Positions 20,205-30,460 are shown, counted from the first letter of the stretch. The stretch is 64,000 nucleotides of DNA from Paenibacillus cookii (GCF_018333375.1 NZ_BORW01000009.1:113584-177583), one strand, 5' to 3'. Made by a program: numbers and translations. Notes: a model not told the origin generated them from the letters alone.

Positions 20205-20250
20205 AAAAAGAACCCGAAGAAAGCAAAGAAAAAATGCTTCATTCGGGTTC
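20205..20250. terminator. Shared terminator between recombinases and McrBC operon
   Basis: Nine-base arms GAACCCGAA and TTCGGGTTC enclose an inner partial stem. The minus-strand reading ends in CTTTTTG, so it should stop the McrBC transcript; on the plus strand it follows the third recombinase directly. Confidence 0.6.
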
Positions 20251-20564
20251 ATTATTTGAACAATTATAGTACACAAGGACAGACTACTCCCGTGTTGTAA
20301 TTAATCACCATAAAGGGAATTGGATACCGAAAGCACCTGGCTCGAGGAAATGGTATCAATCAACTGTCCCGCGAGGACATGATTTGGGCCAGAGGATGGC
20401 CACTCATTAGGCTTCCGTTGGGAACAGAAGCGATAGAAGGAACAAATTTATTATATAGTGGATGTGCTTTGAAATCAATAATAGCAAAGGTCACTGTTGC
20501 TCGGCTAGTTCTCGTATCTCATAAGGACTAGCCTCTTCCGGAACTTTCATTTCATGCTCCCTTC
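20251..20564. other. Intergenic stretch, possible gene remnant
   Basis: About 310 bp between convergent genes. A plus-strand frame of some 45 codons without a start (about 20277 to 20408) ends in PRGHDLGQRMATH and looks protein-like in composition, but I recognise no family. No structured RNA or repeat is evident. Confidence 0.3.
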
Positions 20565-21851
20565 TTAACTCTCAAAAAAATGGCATATTAACTTTATGAA
20601 CTCTTTTTGTATTTGATCCAGGTCTTCGGAAGCAATGTCAATATGAAGAGCTGATATCCGGATCTCCTGATTTCCGTTATGTATCAAATAGGTTGCTAGC
20701 GGATTCTGGAAATATTTATTCGCACGGAAAACTGGGTATACCAGAAACAACCGATTGCATTGATAACGGACTGCATAGGCCAACATTTGGTAAACATCCG
20801 ACTCCGAAAGTCGAGTATTCTCTTCAGAAATGGGATTTTTATATTTCGCATCTACAATCATTTCGATTGGCGTGTCTGATCCTGCTCGGCTGCATGCGAT
20901 TGTAATATCGGGTCTGAGCAGAAAAACCTCTTTTTCAGCATCCAAGTAACGTTGTGGCGTCTGATAACGGACCACCCAATCATCCGAAGATAACCCCTTA
21001 TCCAACCATTGATATAACGAGAACTCAAATAATTGATTCAATGGGATCAAAAAGGTAAAGGTACGCTCGTCGCCCGCATGGACCCCAGGTTGACGGTTAA
21101 GGTAAAACATCTTAGCGAGTTCAAACACCGGCCGATAGTCTTCGTTTAACCGATTGAATCGTACTCTTTGGAACATCGATTCGGTAAGCCGGATGGGACA
21201 AATATCCTCTAAAAGCAAAAGCGCATGGCTCAAACTAGTTTTGTTTTCCTCGTTTTTCGTCAATGTTCTAAGTGAAATCATTGTGGCTTTAATGATTTGG
21301 TTAAGCAGATTGTCTTCCGTGAATTCCTGATAACTAACATAATGCTTATGCTTAAATCCCCCATTCCTGAGCAACTGCCGCTGAAAAAGGATCCTTCCTC
21401 TAATGAAGGCCAGGTTGCCCTCAAAATCTTCATATTGACGATGAATTTGCTTCTGAAAGAGTTCCAAGAACCTCTTAATGAAAATGTGAATGAAAATCTC
21501 CAGCAAATCTCCGTTCATAGCCGCTATAAGTTGAGGTTCCGGAATATCTTTGACTGAAAGGAACCCGCTAGATGCCAGCAAACGGAACAGCATCCGAACG
21601 GACGAACGTTTTTCCTCTTCGAAGTCTTCAGCGGATGCCGCATCTTCATAAAGTTTGGGCAGAATCTGTAGCTGCAAGGAAGGAGTGGCGATAAATCCAA
21701 CATACTTCCTTAGCAGCACTCGGTTATCTACACTGAAGCTAATATTTTGCCTTCCCCAAATGGACTCCAACGAAGATAATTCCATCCTATGTTCATTCGA
21801 GATTGGTTCCAACGAATACCTGTCTTCAAAGACGGTGATGAGTTTCGGCAT
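20565..21851 (-). CDS. mcrC: McrC-type restriction endonuclease subunit
   Basis: A 428-residue partner and nuclease of the McrB motor. The C-terminal PD-(D/E)XK site is visible as LLRPDITIAC followed by IEMIVDAKYKNP near residue 320. The N-terminal part is the McrC beta-rich domain that contacts McrB. Its ATG overlaps the mcrB stop (TGATG), showing tight coupling. McrBC systems cut DNA carrying modified cytosines. It is the last gene of the five-gene operon that starts with the helicases. Confidence 0.88.
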   Translation of the reverse strand: MPKLITVFEDRYSLEPISNEHRMELSSLESIWGRQNISFSVDNRVLLRKYVGFIATPSLQLQILPKLYEDAASAEDFEEEKRSSVRMLFRLLASSGFLSVKDIPEPQLIAAMNGDLLEIFIHIFIKRFLELFQKQIHRQYEDFEGNLAFIRGRILFQRQLLRNGGFKHKHYVSYQEFTEDNLLNQIIKATMISLRTLTKNEENKTSLSHALLLLEDICPIRLTESMFQRVRFNRLNEDYRPVFELAKMFYLNRQPGVHAGDERTFTFLIPLNQLFEFSLYQWLDKGLSSDDWVVRYQTPQRYLDAEKEVFLLRPDITIACSRAGSDTPIEMIVDAKYKNPISEENTRLSESDVYQMLAYAVRYQCNRLFLVYPVFRANKYFQNPLATYLIHNGNQEIRISALHIDIASEDLDQIQKEFIKLICHFFES

Positions 21852-24211
21852 CAGTCTTCTATTCCTTTATAGAGGGTCAACAAGGCCTTCTCGAAGTCGG
21901 AAACCGTATCTTTATCGGAAGGCTGCGTGCTTAAGAACCGCATGCTTCCGGATTTCTCGAAGAACTTGGTTCCAACAACCGACTGAATAGCAGCGACATC
22001 GTTGTAGAAGTATTCAGCGATTAATGGCAAAATTTTATAATACCAGCTCTTAAAAAGATCATCGATCGTTAAAACATCCATCAAATAGGCGTGGCCGATC
22101 CGATGGTCTCGATCCAGCTTCTCCGATATTTTTTCGTTAAGGCTGCGCAAAAGACTTGCGAGTTCCACCGAGCCCACTTTTGCTGTATTTTGTTCGAAAA
22201 CCGCATAATCTGGTTCCATTTCCGCGAATACGAACCGTCTTCTTAGCGCGGTATCCAGCATCGCGATCGATCGATCGGAAGTATTCATCGTACCGATAAT
22301 ATACAGGTTCCTAGGCAACGAGAAAGGCTTTTTGGAATAGGGCAAGATCGTGCTGACCGTTTGCCTTTTGTCCTTTTCAATCAATGTTATCAGTTCGCCA
22401 AAGATTTTAGAGATGTTACCTCGGTTGATTTCATCGATGATCAAATAGTATGGTTTTTGCTGATGCTGCTGTGTCTTAACCGTTTTATTTATATCGTTGG
22501 AAATACCGATCAATTTCTGAACGTCGGACATGTGAATTCGGGGAAGCTCGTAAATCGTTTTGAGAGTAAGACTTACTCCGCCGTTCATATCGTAAATATC
22601 CGCGGGGTCCGTAAATTCTTTCAACCACGCAACCGGCCGGACATGTGGCGCCACATGTCCCTTTCTGTAAGCATAATCCCCTGTTATCACACCAATATCC
22701 CGAATCGTCCGAGGGCCATCATAGACAAATACGATATCACCTCGTTCCATTTGGTTAATGAGAGTATCTAGCGTATTGGCATCCATTGTAGGCTTTTGAG
22801 CCCCATCATCCCGCTCATTCTCAAGCAAGGAATAAATTTCGTCATATGATTTGTCTGTAAGGTCGATGTGATCGAGAAAATCGACCGCTATTTGTTTGCC
22901 CGCTTTACATTGGTTGTAAATGTGATCGCTGTTGCGGCGGCCGAGCGATACTTTCCAGACCCGGGATCCCGAATGTATGAACTCGGCTCCCGAAATACCG
23001 GAGGACTCAGATTCCGCTTTGATAATTTGTGCTGACGCGTCTTCCACCATCTTTTTCAGAACGCCAGGCTCCACGCGGTACCGAATCTCACCACCTGCTT
23101 CGTCTTGCTTCATGTCTTCTTCCAATTGGGGGCGAATACCCTCAATAAATTCCTCATACGAGTAGGACTGGTGGAAAGTGATGAAACGTACCCGTTCTTC
23201 CCGTTCAACTTGGACGAACGGGATATATCTTTTACTGAATGTATACTCAAACGCTTCAATGATGTTCTTCGTAGCGAACGTCTTCCCTGTTCCCGGCGGT
23301 CCGTATAAAATCAAATTGGGGTTGAAATCCAGCAACTCAGCATACGCACGGTATTGTTCAAACAATTCCGGCGCGTCCTCGACATCCGAAGATTCTAACG
23401 CATGCGTGATTGGCGTTTTCCCATCAGTTCCAACTTCCATATTCGGTTTGCTGATCGGTGTCTTGCGGCGGCCAACCAAGACGTTGTCATAAAGGCGAAT
23501 AGGATTATCCACTACAAAATAACCTTGCTTTTCCAATTCATTCAGGACGCTTTTCAAATAGTTACGTTTAATCGGCGCTTCCTCTTCGGCAAATTCAAGC
23601 AACTGTAGCAATGTATACCGTTCATTGACGGAATTTTTGTCCTCGTACAGTTTCTGCAAACTGGCATAAGGTTGGGATTGTCCATTCTTCCATTCCAATA
23701 TCCCGACTATTCTTGATGTTACGAGATTGTCGATTACAACCATGATGTCGTTTTCTGCAACTGGCGGGAGTTGAGAACTTAGTGTGACGTAATAACGACG
23801 AACCGATGTAAAAGAAAGCTGATCCCAGTTTTCCATGGGAAACGCCGAGGTTGTCTCAATGGGAAAGAAACCGTGACCTGGAGTAGCTTTGTTAATTTTA
23901 TTAAGCAAGTTGAGATCCAAATTGAAATATGGACTTTTAATAAATTGCACGACGGGTACAGGATGCGGAAACCGCTTGATTTCTTCGAAAAAAACAACAC
24001 CTGTATCCGACGGATTAATAGGATTTACCTTATGCCCATATTCCCTCACTTTCCATAACGCAATTACGTTGGCATTGGTCACCACAAACACGAAATCCCC
24101 CGGTTCGATCCCTCCGTACCAGGTACTCTCCTTGGCGCCGGCGGCGTAATACTTCTCTTGGATTTGATGCGGTCTTCTACTGTCAAACTTGCCGAAATAT
24201 ACTTTGCTCAT
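21851..24211 (-). CDS. mcrB: McrB-type AAA+ translocase with reader-like domains
   Basis: About 786 residues. Walker A is LYGPPGTGKTFATKNI (near residue 290), Walker B is YYLIIDEINRGNISKIFGE (near residue 575), followed by NTSDRSIAMLDTALRRRFVF, all typical of the McrB GTPase group. The N-terminal 150 residues (VYFGKF... FVFVVTNANVIALWKV) and a roughly 190-residue insert between Walker A and B (SRVWKVSLGRR... RGDIVFVYDG... RPVAWL) both resemble EVE/PUA-like modified-base readers; that is an inference. ATG at 24211 follows GAGGAG, so I do not use the frame extension upstream. Partner of McrC in modification-dependent restriction. Confidence 0.85.
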   Translation of the reverse strand: MSKVYFGKFDSRRPHQIQEKYYAAGAKESTWYGGIEPGDFVFVVTNANVIALWKVREYGHKVNPINPSDTGVVFFEEIKRFPHPVPVVQFIKSPYFNLDLNLLNKINKATPGHGFFPIETTSAFPMENWDQLSFTSVRRYYVTLSSQLPPVAENDIMVVIDNLVTSRIVGILEWKNGQSQPYASLQKLYEDKNSVNERYTLLQLLEFAEEEAPIKRNYLKSVLNELEKQGYFVVDNPIRLYDNVLVGRRKTPISKPNMEVGTDGKTPITHALESSDVEDAPELFEQYRAYAELLDFNPNLILYGPPGTGKTFATKNIIEAFEYTFSKRYIPFVQVEREERVRFITFHQSYSYEEFIEGIRPQLEEDMKQDEAGGEIRYRVEPGVLKKMVEDASAQIIKAESESSGISGAEFIHSGSRVWKVSLGRRNSDHIYNQCKAGKQIAVDFLDHIDLTDKSYDEIYSLLENERDDGAQKPTMDANTLDTLINQMERGDIVFVYDGPRTIRDIGVITGDYAYRKGHVAPHVRPVAWLKEFTDPADIYDMNGGVSLTLKTIYELPRIHMSDVQKLIGISNDINKTVKTQQHQQKPYYLIIDEINRGNISKIFGELITLIEKDKRQTVSTILPYSKKPFSLPRNLYIIGTMNTSDRSIAMLDTALRRRFVFAEMEPDYAVFEQNTAKVGSVELASLLRSLNEKISEKLDRDHRIGHAYLMDVLTIDDLFKSWYYKILPLIAEYFYNDVAAIQSVVGTKFFEKSGSMRFLSTQPSDKDTVSDFEKALLTLYKGIED

Positions 24212-24228
24212 ATTGGATCTCCTCGATT

Positions 24229-24402
24229 TCATTTATTGAAATGATGATAAATCTCATGCGGATATAAGTTCAATAGCTGCATCAGCGCTGTGCAGAAGCC
24301 GATCAGGATGATTGGCCCTTCACTATTCGACTGAAACTCGATCCCGCGTTCCACCAAATAGTTAGCTAGACGATCGAAGTCTGCCTCATATTTCGGGACT
24401 CT
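24229..24402 (-). pseudogene. Frameshifted continuation of the HD gene
   Basis: A 57-codon open frame without a start codon overlaps the 3' end of the HD gene and runs to a stop at 24229, coding a protein-like segment containing RLANYLVERGIEF and YPHEIYHHFNK. A single-base shift near 24385 would join it to the HD protein. It may be the original C terminus or an independent remnant. Confidence 0.4.
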
Positions 24403-24908
24403 TCAAGCAACTTAAACCGTGATTTGTACCCGAGGCCTTCCACCAGCCCCTTATAGTACCATTCCTGACTATCACGTCCTCGTTTGAAACGAGACCATGC
24501 CTCCTCACCGTACTGCTTCAAGTCCCTCTTAATCGAACGAATATTGTGTAGTTTGTCTGCACAGGACGTCTGCCGAATAGCAACGGTTGCATGTTTAAGT
24601 TCATCGAGCGTATGCTGCTTTCTTTCCTCCCATGATGCACCTTTGTCCGGTTCTGAGCAGCCTTTTACGATTTCCAATACTTTAGGACCGAAGAAGGCCA
24701 GTAAATCCTCCTCCGTTGTATCGGTATCTTCCAACGTGTCATGCAAAATTCCAGCCGCGACAACTTCCTCCGAACAACCTGCCCGCTGCAAAATCATGCC
24801 CACAGCATAAGGATGACTAATGTATGGTATCTCTGTGCCTTTTCGGCGCTGTTCCCGATGTGCAACGGCAGCAAACTCAATTGCCTTATCGATTAAAGTC
24901 ATGGACAC
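24366..24908 (-). CDS. HD-domain phosphohydrolase, SpoT/RelA-HD-like
   Basis: A 180-residue cytoplasmic hydrolase. The metal-binding HD motifs are visible: HREQRRKGTEIPYISHPYAV, then GILHDTLEDTDTTEEDL (the HD pair), and later CADKLHNIRSIKRDL. These match the hydrolase domain of bifunctional (p)ppGpp enzymes without the synthetase. The substrate may be ppGpp or another phosphorylated nucleotide. It sits between the helicases and McrB in one operon, so a nucleotide-signal role in this defence operon is possible but unproven. GTG at 24908 or ATG at 24902 can be the start; GGGAGG precedes both. Its end may be frameshifted. Confidence 0.75.
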   Translation of the reverse strand: MSMTLIDKAIEFAAVAHREQRRKGTEIPYISHPYAVGMILQRAGCSEEVVAAGILHDTLEDTDTTEEDLLAFFGPKVLEIVKGCSEPDKGASWEERKQHTLDELKHATVAIRQTSCADKLHNIRSIKRDLKQYGEEAWSRFKRGRDSQEWYYKGLVEGLGYKSRFKLLEESRNMRQTSIV

Positions 24909-24941
24909 GGTTTCCTCCCTTCAATTTCAAAGATCAGTTTC

Positions 24942-27704
24942 TCATGAATGGTTGCAAACCGGATATTTTTGCAGGTGATTAAGAACCAGCAAAGCCCCAG
25001 CCTTATGCAGCGGCTCATTCTGCTTCTCACAATGAAACAGCTGAATGCAGGATGGGCAGCCGTCCGAACAACCACAGCTGCTAATGATCAGTTGGGCTTT
25101 CTCCAATAGAACCCCGAACTTTTCAGCGACAACCTCGAGTATCCCCGAACCTCCTCCTGCTTGGCTGTCATAGAAGAACATCCCGGGCATTCCAAATAAG
25201 GCAGAGCCAGAATAAAAAGAAGTGTGTTGAAAATCGGCCATACTGCACCTTACAACAGCCGGTATCGCCGAAGCTATGGCATGTTCAACGGCATGAAGGC
25301 TTCCCTCAACCAAGTTCTCCAAGTCAATGGACTCGCAATTCTGCACATCCTTGAGCAGACCCTTAAGTTCATCCCTTCCTTGGTGGTCCCACATCAGCCA
25401 AAATGCCTCTGTTTGGAAACTGACAGGATATGTGTTTGTTAATTGCACAGTTTCTGGAGGCGTTGCGCCGTGATTGTAGATTTTTTTGTAGCCAAATGTA
25501 CTTCGTTTTACGATGATGTTTCCAAGATTGGATTTGATCGCCGCGTCACTTATCAGAGGATTGGTTATATCATGGATTTCAATGCTATCACGAACAATTC
25601 CGCGAGTATGGTAATCCGTTCTTACTGGCTCTACAACCACTTTGCGTTGCCTGTTATTGACCCACTTGACCTTATAGAAGGTACGATTGTCAGGTCCCAG
25701 AAATACTGCATCCACGTGATAATCTCTTATTAAGGAACGCTCATCTACACTTTGAAACAAGATGTCCTCATTCCAGCCGTTCTTGGTTACAACCGTATAA
25801 GTAGCCCCCATTGTAAACAAAGTTTGATATCTTGGCGTTTCACCATGATAGAGGAGTTTTCCTTCGATCTGCTGCCACTGGTCGCTTGCTTCCGCAACCA
25901 CCTTGCGAAGCGCCGAAGAGCGAACATAATTCATAGCATTGGTCAACGTTCCTCCCAGTTCGTGAGCTGCGTATGCGAGATGCTCCTTTAATAGCTTGGG
26001 ATTCGTTGTATTAATCGCTGCTGATTCAGGCGGGAGCTTAAAGAATTCTTCAGGATTGTGGGCAAAGTATTGCTGCAATGGCTCTTCCTGAAGCATCATA
26101 ATCACCACACCGTCTCTGCTGCGTCCCACTCGTCCAGCCTGCTGCCAAAAGGAAGCCTGGGAGCCAGGGTATCCGAGTAAGATACATACATCCAGACACT
26201 TCACATCAATTCCGACCTCTAGGGCGCTAGTAGTGACCACTCCAAGGATCTCGCCTTGCTCAAGTTTTTGTATGGTTCGTTCTTTAACTTCTTGCGTGAG
26301 GTATGCATGGTACGGCAGAAAAAACTCATGTGGTTCGTCTGCCGAAAGCCCTCCATGATCATGAAGATGGCTGCGCAATATCATGTTTAATTCACGACTT
26401 AAAAGCTGGGCTTGCTGGCGGTTGCTTGTGAAAATGATACTTCTCGGCCATCTTCCATCCTTGTAGATCGTGCGCAGAATCTCATAGAGATCGGAAACAA
26501 CGGCCCTTTTCTTTTGCTCATCGTCTGATAAGCCCGGATTCCACATCAAAATCGCTTTCTTCTTTACTGGCGCTTGTACTCCCGATATTTCATGAAATCC
26601 TTTCATTCCACGCATTCCTGTTAATTCTTCAGCTAGATACTTTGGATTAGCAATTGTAGCCGAGCAGGCAATAAACTGGACGTTTTTATTTCCCAACCTG
26701 TCACATAACATTCTTAATCTGCGAAGGACCAAAGAAACCTTTGAACCTAACAAGCCTGAGTATTGATGAAGCTCATCAATAACGACAAACCGAAGATTTT
26801 GCAGAAAGCGCAACAGCCCAGGGCCTTTTCCCTTAGGCGAACCTGCACCTTGAAGAATTAAATGCAGATAGTGTACGTTGGTCAGCCAATAGCGCCCCTC
26901 AGAGAACACGAAGCTAGATGCCTGATCTTTTCTCATATGCTCTGGAACGTTACGTTGCCCGTGGAGAACCCCAACGGATAATTGCTGTCCATTAACAGAG
27001 AATCGAGAAAATCCATTAAGCGAGATTTGATTCCCCTGCTCTTCTACATCATCAGCCCATTTTTTCAAGTGAGCGTACTGGTCCTCGACTAATGCCTTGA
27101 ACGGGGCCAAATAAAGCGCACAGGCATTCGGATCAGCAACCAATTTTTCGATGATGGGAACATTGTACGCCAATGATTTTCCAGATGCGGTTTTCGTGCA
27201 GAGAACGACATTTCTGCCTTCACGGATGTTCTGTATAGCTTCCCCTTGATGCTCATACAGTTTATTAATCCCCAGAGAATGAAGCTTCCGCTGCAGCCAA
27301 CTGGGCATAAGGATTTGGTCAGCATAAGCGCCTTGGTTGGCGTCAATTTGATGCACGTGGACGTCACTTCGAATACGAGTTCCGAGTTCGAGCAAATTCT
27401 GGACGAGTTTTTCACTATCGAATACATGTTGAACAGGAAGTCTTCGGTCTGTGAGCAATTCCATTTCTTCCGGTGTCAGCATGTCGTCCAAGATTGAATG
27501 TCTATCATGTGAACAATAAACGCCGGATGGTTTGTTTATATAGGACTCCGTATCGGGTTCAAGGGAGCGCCATTCTGAAACTCGAATCCCGTTTGCCCGT
27601 TGATGGATCTTACGGTAATAGCCCTTTGGATCCGCCTTATAGCTGATTTGAATGAAGTCCCCGTAAGGTCTTTGGCCTCCGCAAGCGGAACAGATTACAG
27701 GCAT
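24942..27704 (-). CDS. DEAD/DEAH helicase with C-terminal zinc module, MrfA/YprA-like (second copy)
   Basis: A 920-residue superfamily 2 helicase. The N terminus has a CSACGG element. Walker A-type motif I is CTKTASGKSLAYNVP (near residue 170), motif II is VIDELHQYSG, motif III is CSATIANP, and QQAGRVGRS is motif VI. The C-terminal MZB/DUF1998 zinc module has four Cys in SSCGCSDGCPSCIQLF. MrfA of B. subtilis is a 3'-5' DNA helicase in damage repair with this architecture. It follows its paralogue by 2 bp. Confidence 0.85.
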   Translation of the reverse strand: MPVICSACGGQRPYGDFIQISYKADPKGYYRKIHQRANGIRVSEWRSLEPDTESYINKPSGVYCSHDRHSILDDMLTPEEMELLTDRRLPVQHVFDSEKLVQNLLELGTRIRSDVHVHQIDANQGAYADQILMPSWLQRKLHSLGINKLYEHQGEAIQNIREGRNVVLCTKTASGKSLAYNVPIIEKLVADPNACALYLAPFKALVEDQYAHLKKWADDVEEQGNQISLNGFSRFSVNGQQLSVGVLHGQRNVPEHMRKDQASSFVFSEGRYWLTNVHYLHLILQGAGSPKGKGPGLLRFLQNLRFVVIDELHQYSGLLGSKVSLVLRRLRMLCDRLGNKNVQFIACSATIANPKYLAEELTGMRGMKGFHEISGVQAPVKKKAILMWNPGLSDDEQKKRAVVSDLYEILRTIYKDGRWPRSIIFTSNRQQAQLLSRELNMILRSHLHDHGGLSADEPHEFFLPYHAYLTQEVKERTIQKLEQGEILGVVTTSALEVGIDVKCLDVCILLGYPGSQASFWQQAGRVGRSRDGVVIMMLQEEPLQQYFAHNPEEFFKLPPESAAINTTNPKLLKEHLAYAAHELGGTLTNAMNYVRSSALRKVVAEASDQWQQIEGKLLYHGETPRYQTLFTMGATYTVVTKNGWNEDILFQSVDERSLIRDYHVDAVFLGPDNRTFYKVKWVNNRQRKVVVEPVRTDYHTRGIVRDSIEIHDITNPLISDAAIKSNLGNIIVKRSTFGYKKIYNHGATPPETVQLTNTYPVSFQTEAFWLMWDHQGRDELKGLLKDVQNCESIDLENLVEGSLHAVEHAIASAIPAVVRCSMADFQHTSFYSGSALFGMPGMFFYDSQAGGGSGILEVVAEKFGVLLEKAQLIISSCGCSDGCPSCIQLFHCEKQNEPLHKAGALLVLNHLQKYPVCNHS

Positions 27705-27706
27705 TC

Positions 27707-30391
27707 TTAATCGATCCCTTCTATCAAAATCTTCAGCAGCATTTTGGCTCCAGGTTTGAACAATTCAATATTCCCTTTACCTGGGAGCTGCACGCAGCTA
27801 GGACATCCTTCGGCACAAGGGCAGCTCTCAATAAGTTCAAGAGCCTTTCGAAGCACTTGCGGAAGTTTCTCATAGATCGCTTCGATGGTCCCGAGACCGG
27901 ACCCGTTCTCGCCATAGAAGCCGATAACAGGTCTATTGGCAAAAGCCGTCATCCCGCTCGCCGAAAACCCTGTAAAATCATTAGCGTCGCAGATAATGAG
28001 GTCAGGAATAACCGAAGTCATAGCGTGACCTGCAGCGTGAAGGGAAGCTTCAGCCAATAAGTCGATGGATCTGCCCTCATCCGCTAACTCCTGAATGCCA
28101 TTTTTCAATTGGCTCCATTGAGAATCCGTTAGTGTAACCCACATTCCTTCCGGAGTGAATCGGGTGACGGACGGATGATCCAATTGAACCTGCTCAGACT
28201 CATGCTTCTGTCCGAAGTAAACTTTTTTATAACCGAAGACACTCCGCTTAATCTCCAGTTCACCATAAGCCATATCGATTCCTTCGATGTGTTGCTTCTG
28301 ATAAGTCTGCATAATATCGATGATATCGCGATAAGTAGATTGAGTGTAATAGGTTAGTTCCTGAATAGGCAATACAATAATTTCACCTTTTCTGCGATTG
28401 ATAGAGTCTACTCGATAGCCTTTCTCTCCAGGAGTCCAATAGATCGCGCCTTCATAAAAATCACGAAGAGCACTCCACTCATCCAAACTGTCTACTATCG
28501 TTTGATTTTGTCCCCGAATGGTTACGCTGTAATTTTTACCAGACATTGATCGAAGACTAAACTTGTCATCAACGGTCGCCTCATCGTTAGCTGTTGCAGC
28601 TACTTGCAGTACAGTCTCAATATAATCTTCGAGTAATCCAGGAAACATGTCCTGCAAGTCTTCCTTCGTGACTTCTCTCCCGAGCTCTTCTCTTAGTAAC
28701 GGGATGTGCATGGCTAACAACTTGTAATTTGTTGGATTAATCCTAACTACCTCGGGAGCTTTATGGATAAATTCAAGCGGGTTACGCATGTAATACTGCT
28801 GAAGCGGTTCATCCTGCCAGATCAGTATGGCAACACCCTCGCCTTTGCGGCCAACACGTCCGATCTGTTGGGAGAATGCCGCTTTCGATCCGGGATAACC
28901 AACAAGAACGGCGAGACTCAGATCACCGATATCAATCCCGACTTCAAGGGCATTGGTCGTAATAATGACATGAATATCGTGGGACTTGAGCCGCTCAATA
29001 ATTCGTTTCCGGGTATCATTCGGTAGGATTCCAGTATAAAAAGCCGCGAGTTTCTCTCCGTCCACTTTCTCCTTAGGTAGTCGGAGAGGCTGGCGCAATA
29101 CGTCTTTGATATAACGGGTAAATACCATCGTCTGGCTGCGAGAAGGCTGAAAAATAATGCTCTTAATCACCTTCTGATCCACAGTCATAATTTGTTTCGC
29201 CATCGTAATCGCATCGGTAGAAGGCGCGCGGCGGACTTGTTCGTCGGCAGACATGCCAGGATTCCAGAGGACGATTCCCTTCTTCTGATGGGCGGAACCA
29301 TCTGTATTAATGAGGTTAAAGCCACTTAGCCCCGTAAGATCCTCTGCTAATCTAGCAGGGTTCTCAATCGTTGCTGAGCTCGTGATAATCTGGATTTTGT
29401 GTGCATTACCAAGCTCTCGGCAAACCTTAAGCAGTCGTCTGAGTACTAATGCGACATGACTTCCGAATGTGCCGCGGTACATATGCATCTCATCAAGCAC
29501 AATAAATCTGAGATTCCGCAGATAATTTCGAATGTGGTGCGCGGTCGCGTACTTCACCTTCTGAACTTGCCCGAGAATGGAGTAATGAATCATATCCGGA
29601 TTCGTCATCCATACCTGTGCTTTTTCCATGATTCGCTGCCGCGGCCCATTCTCGGTATCCCCATCCAGCCGACCAATATGAATCAGACGATCTCCCAAAT
29701 GCAACTGGGTCTCAAACCACTCATCCAGGGAAGAAGGATTCTCCGCCTGTAGTAAGCCAAAACGCCTAATTTGATCCAACTGATCATTTGCTAACGCTTT
29801 GGTTGGAAATATGTATAACGCACGTTCTTCGGGATGGTTATATAAACGACTAAGAATCGGCAGGTTATAGGACAACGTCTTTCCGGATGAGGTTGAAGTG
29901 ACCAAGACAACATTAGAACCAGAATGGACTGCATCGGCCGTTTCTGCTTGGTGTGAATATAACTGCTTAATTCCCATTCGATATAAGGCGTCCTTAATGG
30001 GCTCCGGTGTAGATTCAGGAATATTTGCAAAAGTTGCCTCTTTGGCAGGAAGTGTATGTACATAAATCTCAGCGGCCTCTTCCTCGGCCAACTTCTTCAG
30101 CTTATCCAGTACATCTTCTGATGAAAATTCATGACTTACGACGCCAGGAATTCGGTTATCCTCACATAGTACAAATTCTTCTTTCTCTAGAGGAACGATA
30201 GCAAAACAAGACGGACAGTAAATTCCTTCTGCGAATCCTCGGAGATTTTCAATTACGGGAATCCAGTCTGAGCATTTAATCCCGGTTGGCGAATATTCAA
30301 GTAATCGTTGCTCCCCAACTTGGCTGATTTTATTGGAAATTTGAATTGCCTTTAGCATATTGGTGCATTCCGAGCATTTCAGAAATGCCAT
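27707..30391 (-). CDS. DEAD/DEAH helicase with C-terminal zinc module, MrfA/YprA-like (first copy)
   Basis: An 894-residue superfamily 2 helicase heading the operon. N-terminal Cys pairs (LKCSECTN and IYCPSCF) suggest a zinc finger. Motif I is VTSTSSGKTLSYNLP, motif II VLDEMHMYRGTFGSHV, motif III SSATIENPARLA, motif VI QQIGRVGRKG. The C-terminal zinc module reads ESCPCAEGCPSCVQLPGKG. ATG at 30391 has GGAGGG 7 nt before it. It is homologous in layout to the following helicase but clearly diverged, so this is an old duplication. DrmA/DrmB of DISARM are distantly similar, but no other DISARM gene is present. A LexA-like box lies 70 bp upstream. Confidence 0.86.
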   Translation of the reverse strand: MAFLKCSECTNMLKAIQISNKISQVGEQRLLEYSPTGIKCSDWIPVIENLRGFAEGIYCPSCFAIVPLEKEEFVLCEDNRIPGVVSHEFSSEDVLDKLKKLAEEEAAEIYVHTLPAKEATFANIPESTPEPIKDALYRMGIKQLYSHQAETADAVHSGSNVVLVTSTSSGKTLSYNLPILSRLYNHPEERALYIFPTKALANDQLDQIRRFGLLQAENPSSLDEWFETQLHLGDRLIHIGRLDGDTENGPRQRIMEKAQVWMTNPDMIHYSILGQVQKVKYATAHHIRNYLRNLRFIVLDEMHMYRGTFGSHVALVLRRLLKVCRELGNAHKIQIITSSATIENPARLAEDLTGLSGFNLINTDGSAHQKKGIVLWNPGMSADEQVRRAPSTDAITMAKQIMTVDQKVIKSIIFQPSRSQTMVFTRYIKDVLRQPLRLPKEKVDGEKLAAFYTGILPNDTRKRIIERLKSHDIHVIITTNALEVGIDIGDLSLAVLVGYPGSKAAFSQQIGRVGRKGEGVAILIWQDEPLQQYYMRNPLEFIHKAPEVVRINPTNYKLLAMHIPLLREELGREVTKEDLQDMFPGLLEDYIETVLQVAATANDEATVDDKFSLRSMSGKNYSVTIRGQNQTIVDSLDEWSALRDFYEGAIYWTPGEKGYRVDSINRRKGEIIVLPIQELTYYTQSTYRDIIDIMQTYQKQHIEGIDMAYGELEIKRSVFGYKKVYFGQKHESEQVQLDHPSVTRFTPEGMWVTLTDSQWSQLKNGIQELADEGRSIDLLAEASLHAAGHAMTSVIPDLIICDANDFTGFSASGMTAFANRPVIGFYGENGSGLGTIEAIYEKLPQVLRKALELIESCPCAEGCPSCVQLPGKGNIELFKPGAKMLLKILIEGID

Positions 30392-30460
30392 ACCTGATCC
30401 CTCCATTGCTAATATCTACTGATTAAATTAAAACATAATGATTAGACAATAGGTTGTCAT

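Noticed and set aside
24942..30391. DISARM assignment for the two zinc-module helicases
   Set aside because: No drmC phospholipase-D gene or DISARM methyltransferase is nearby; both proteins are full MrfA-like helicases.
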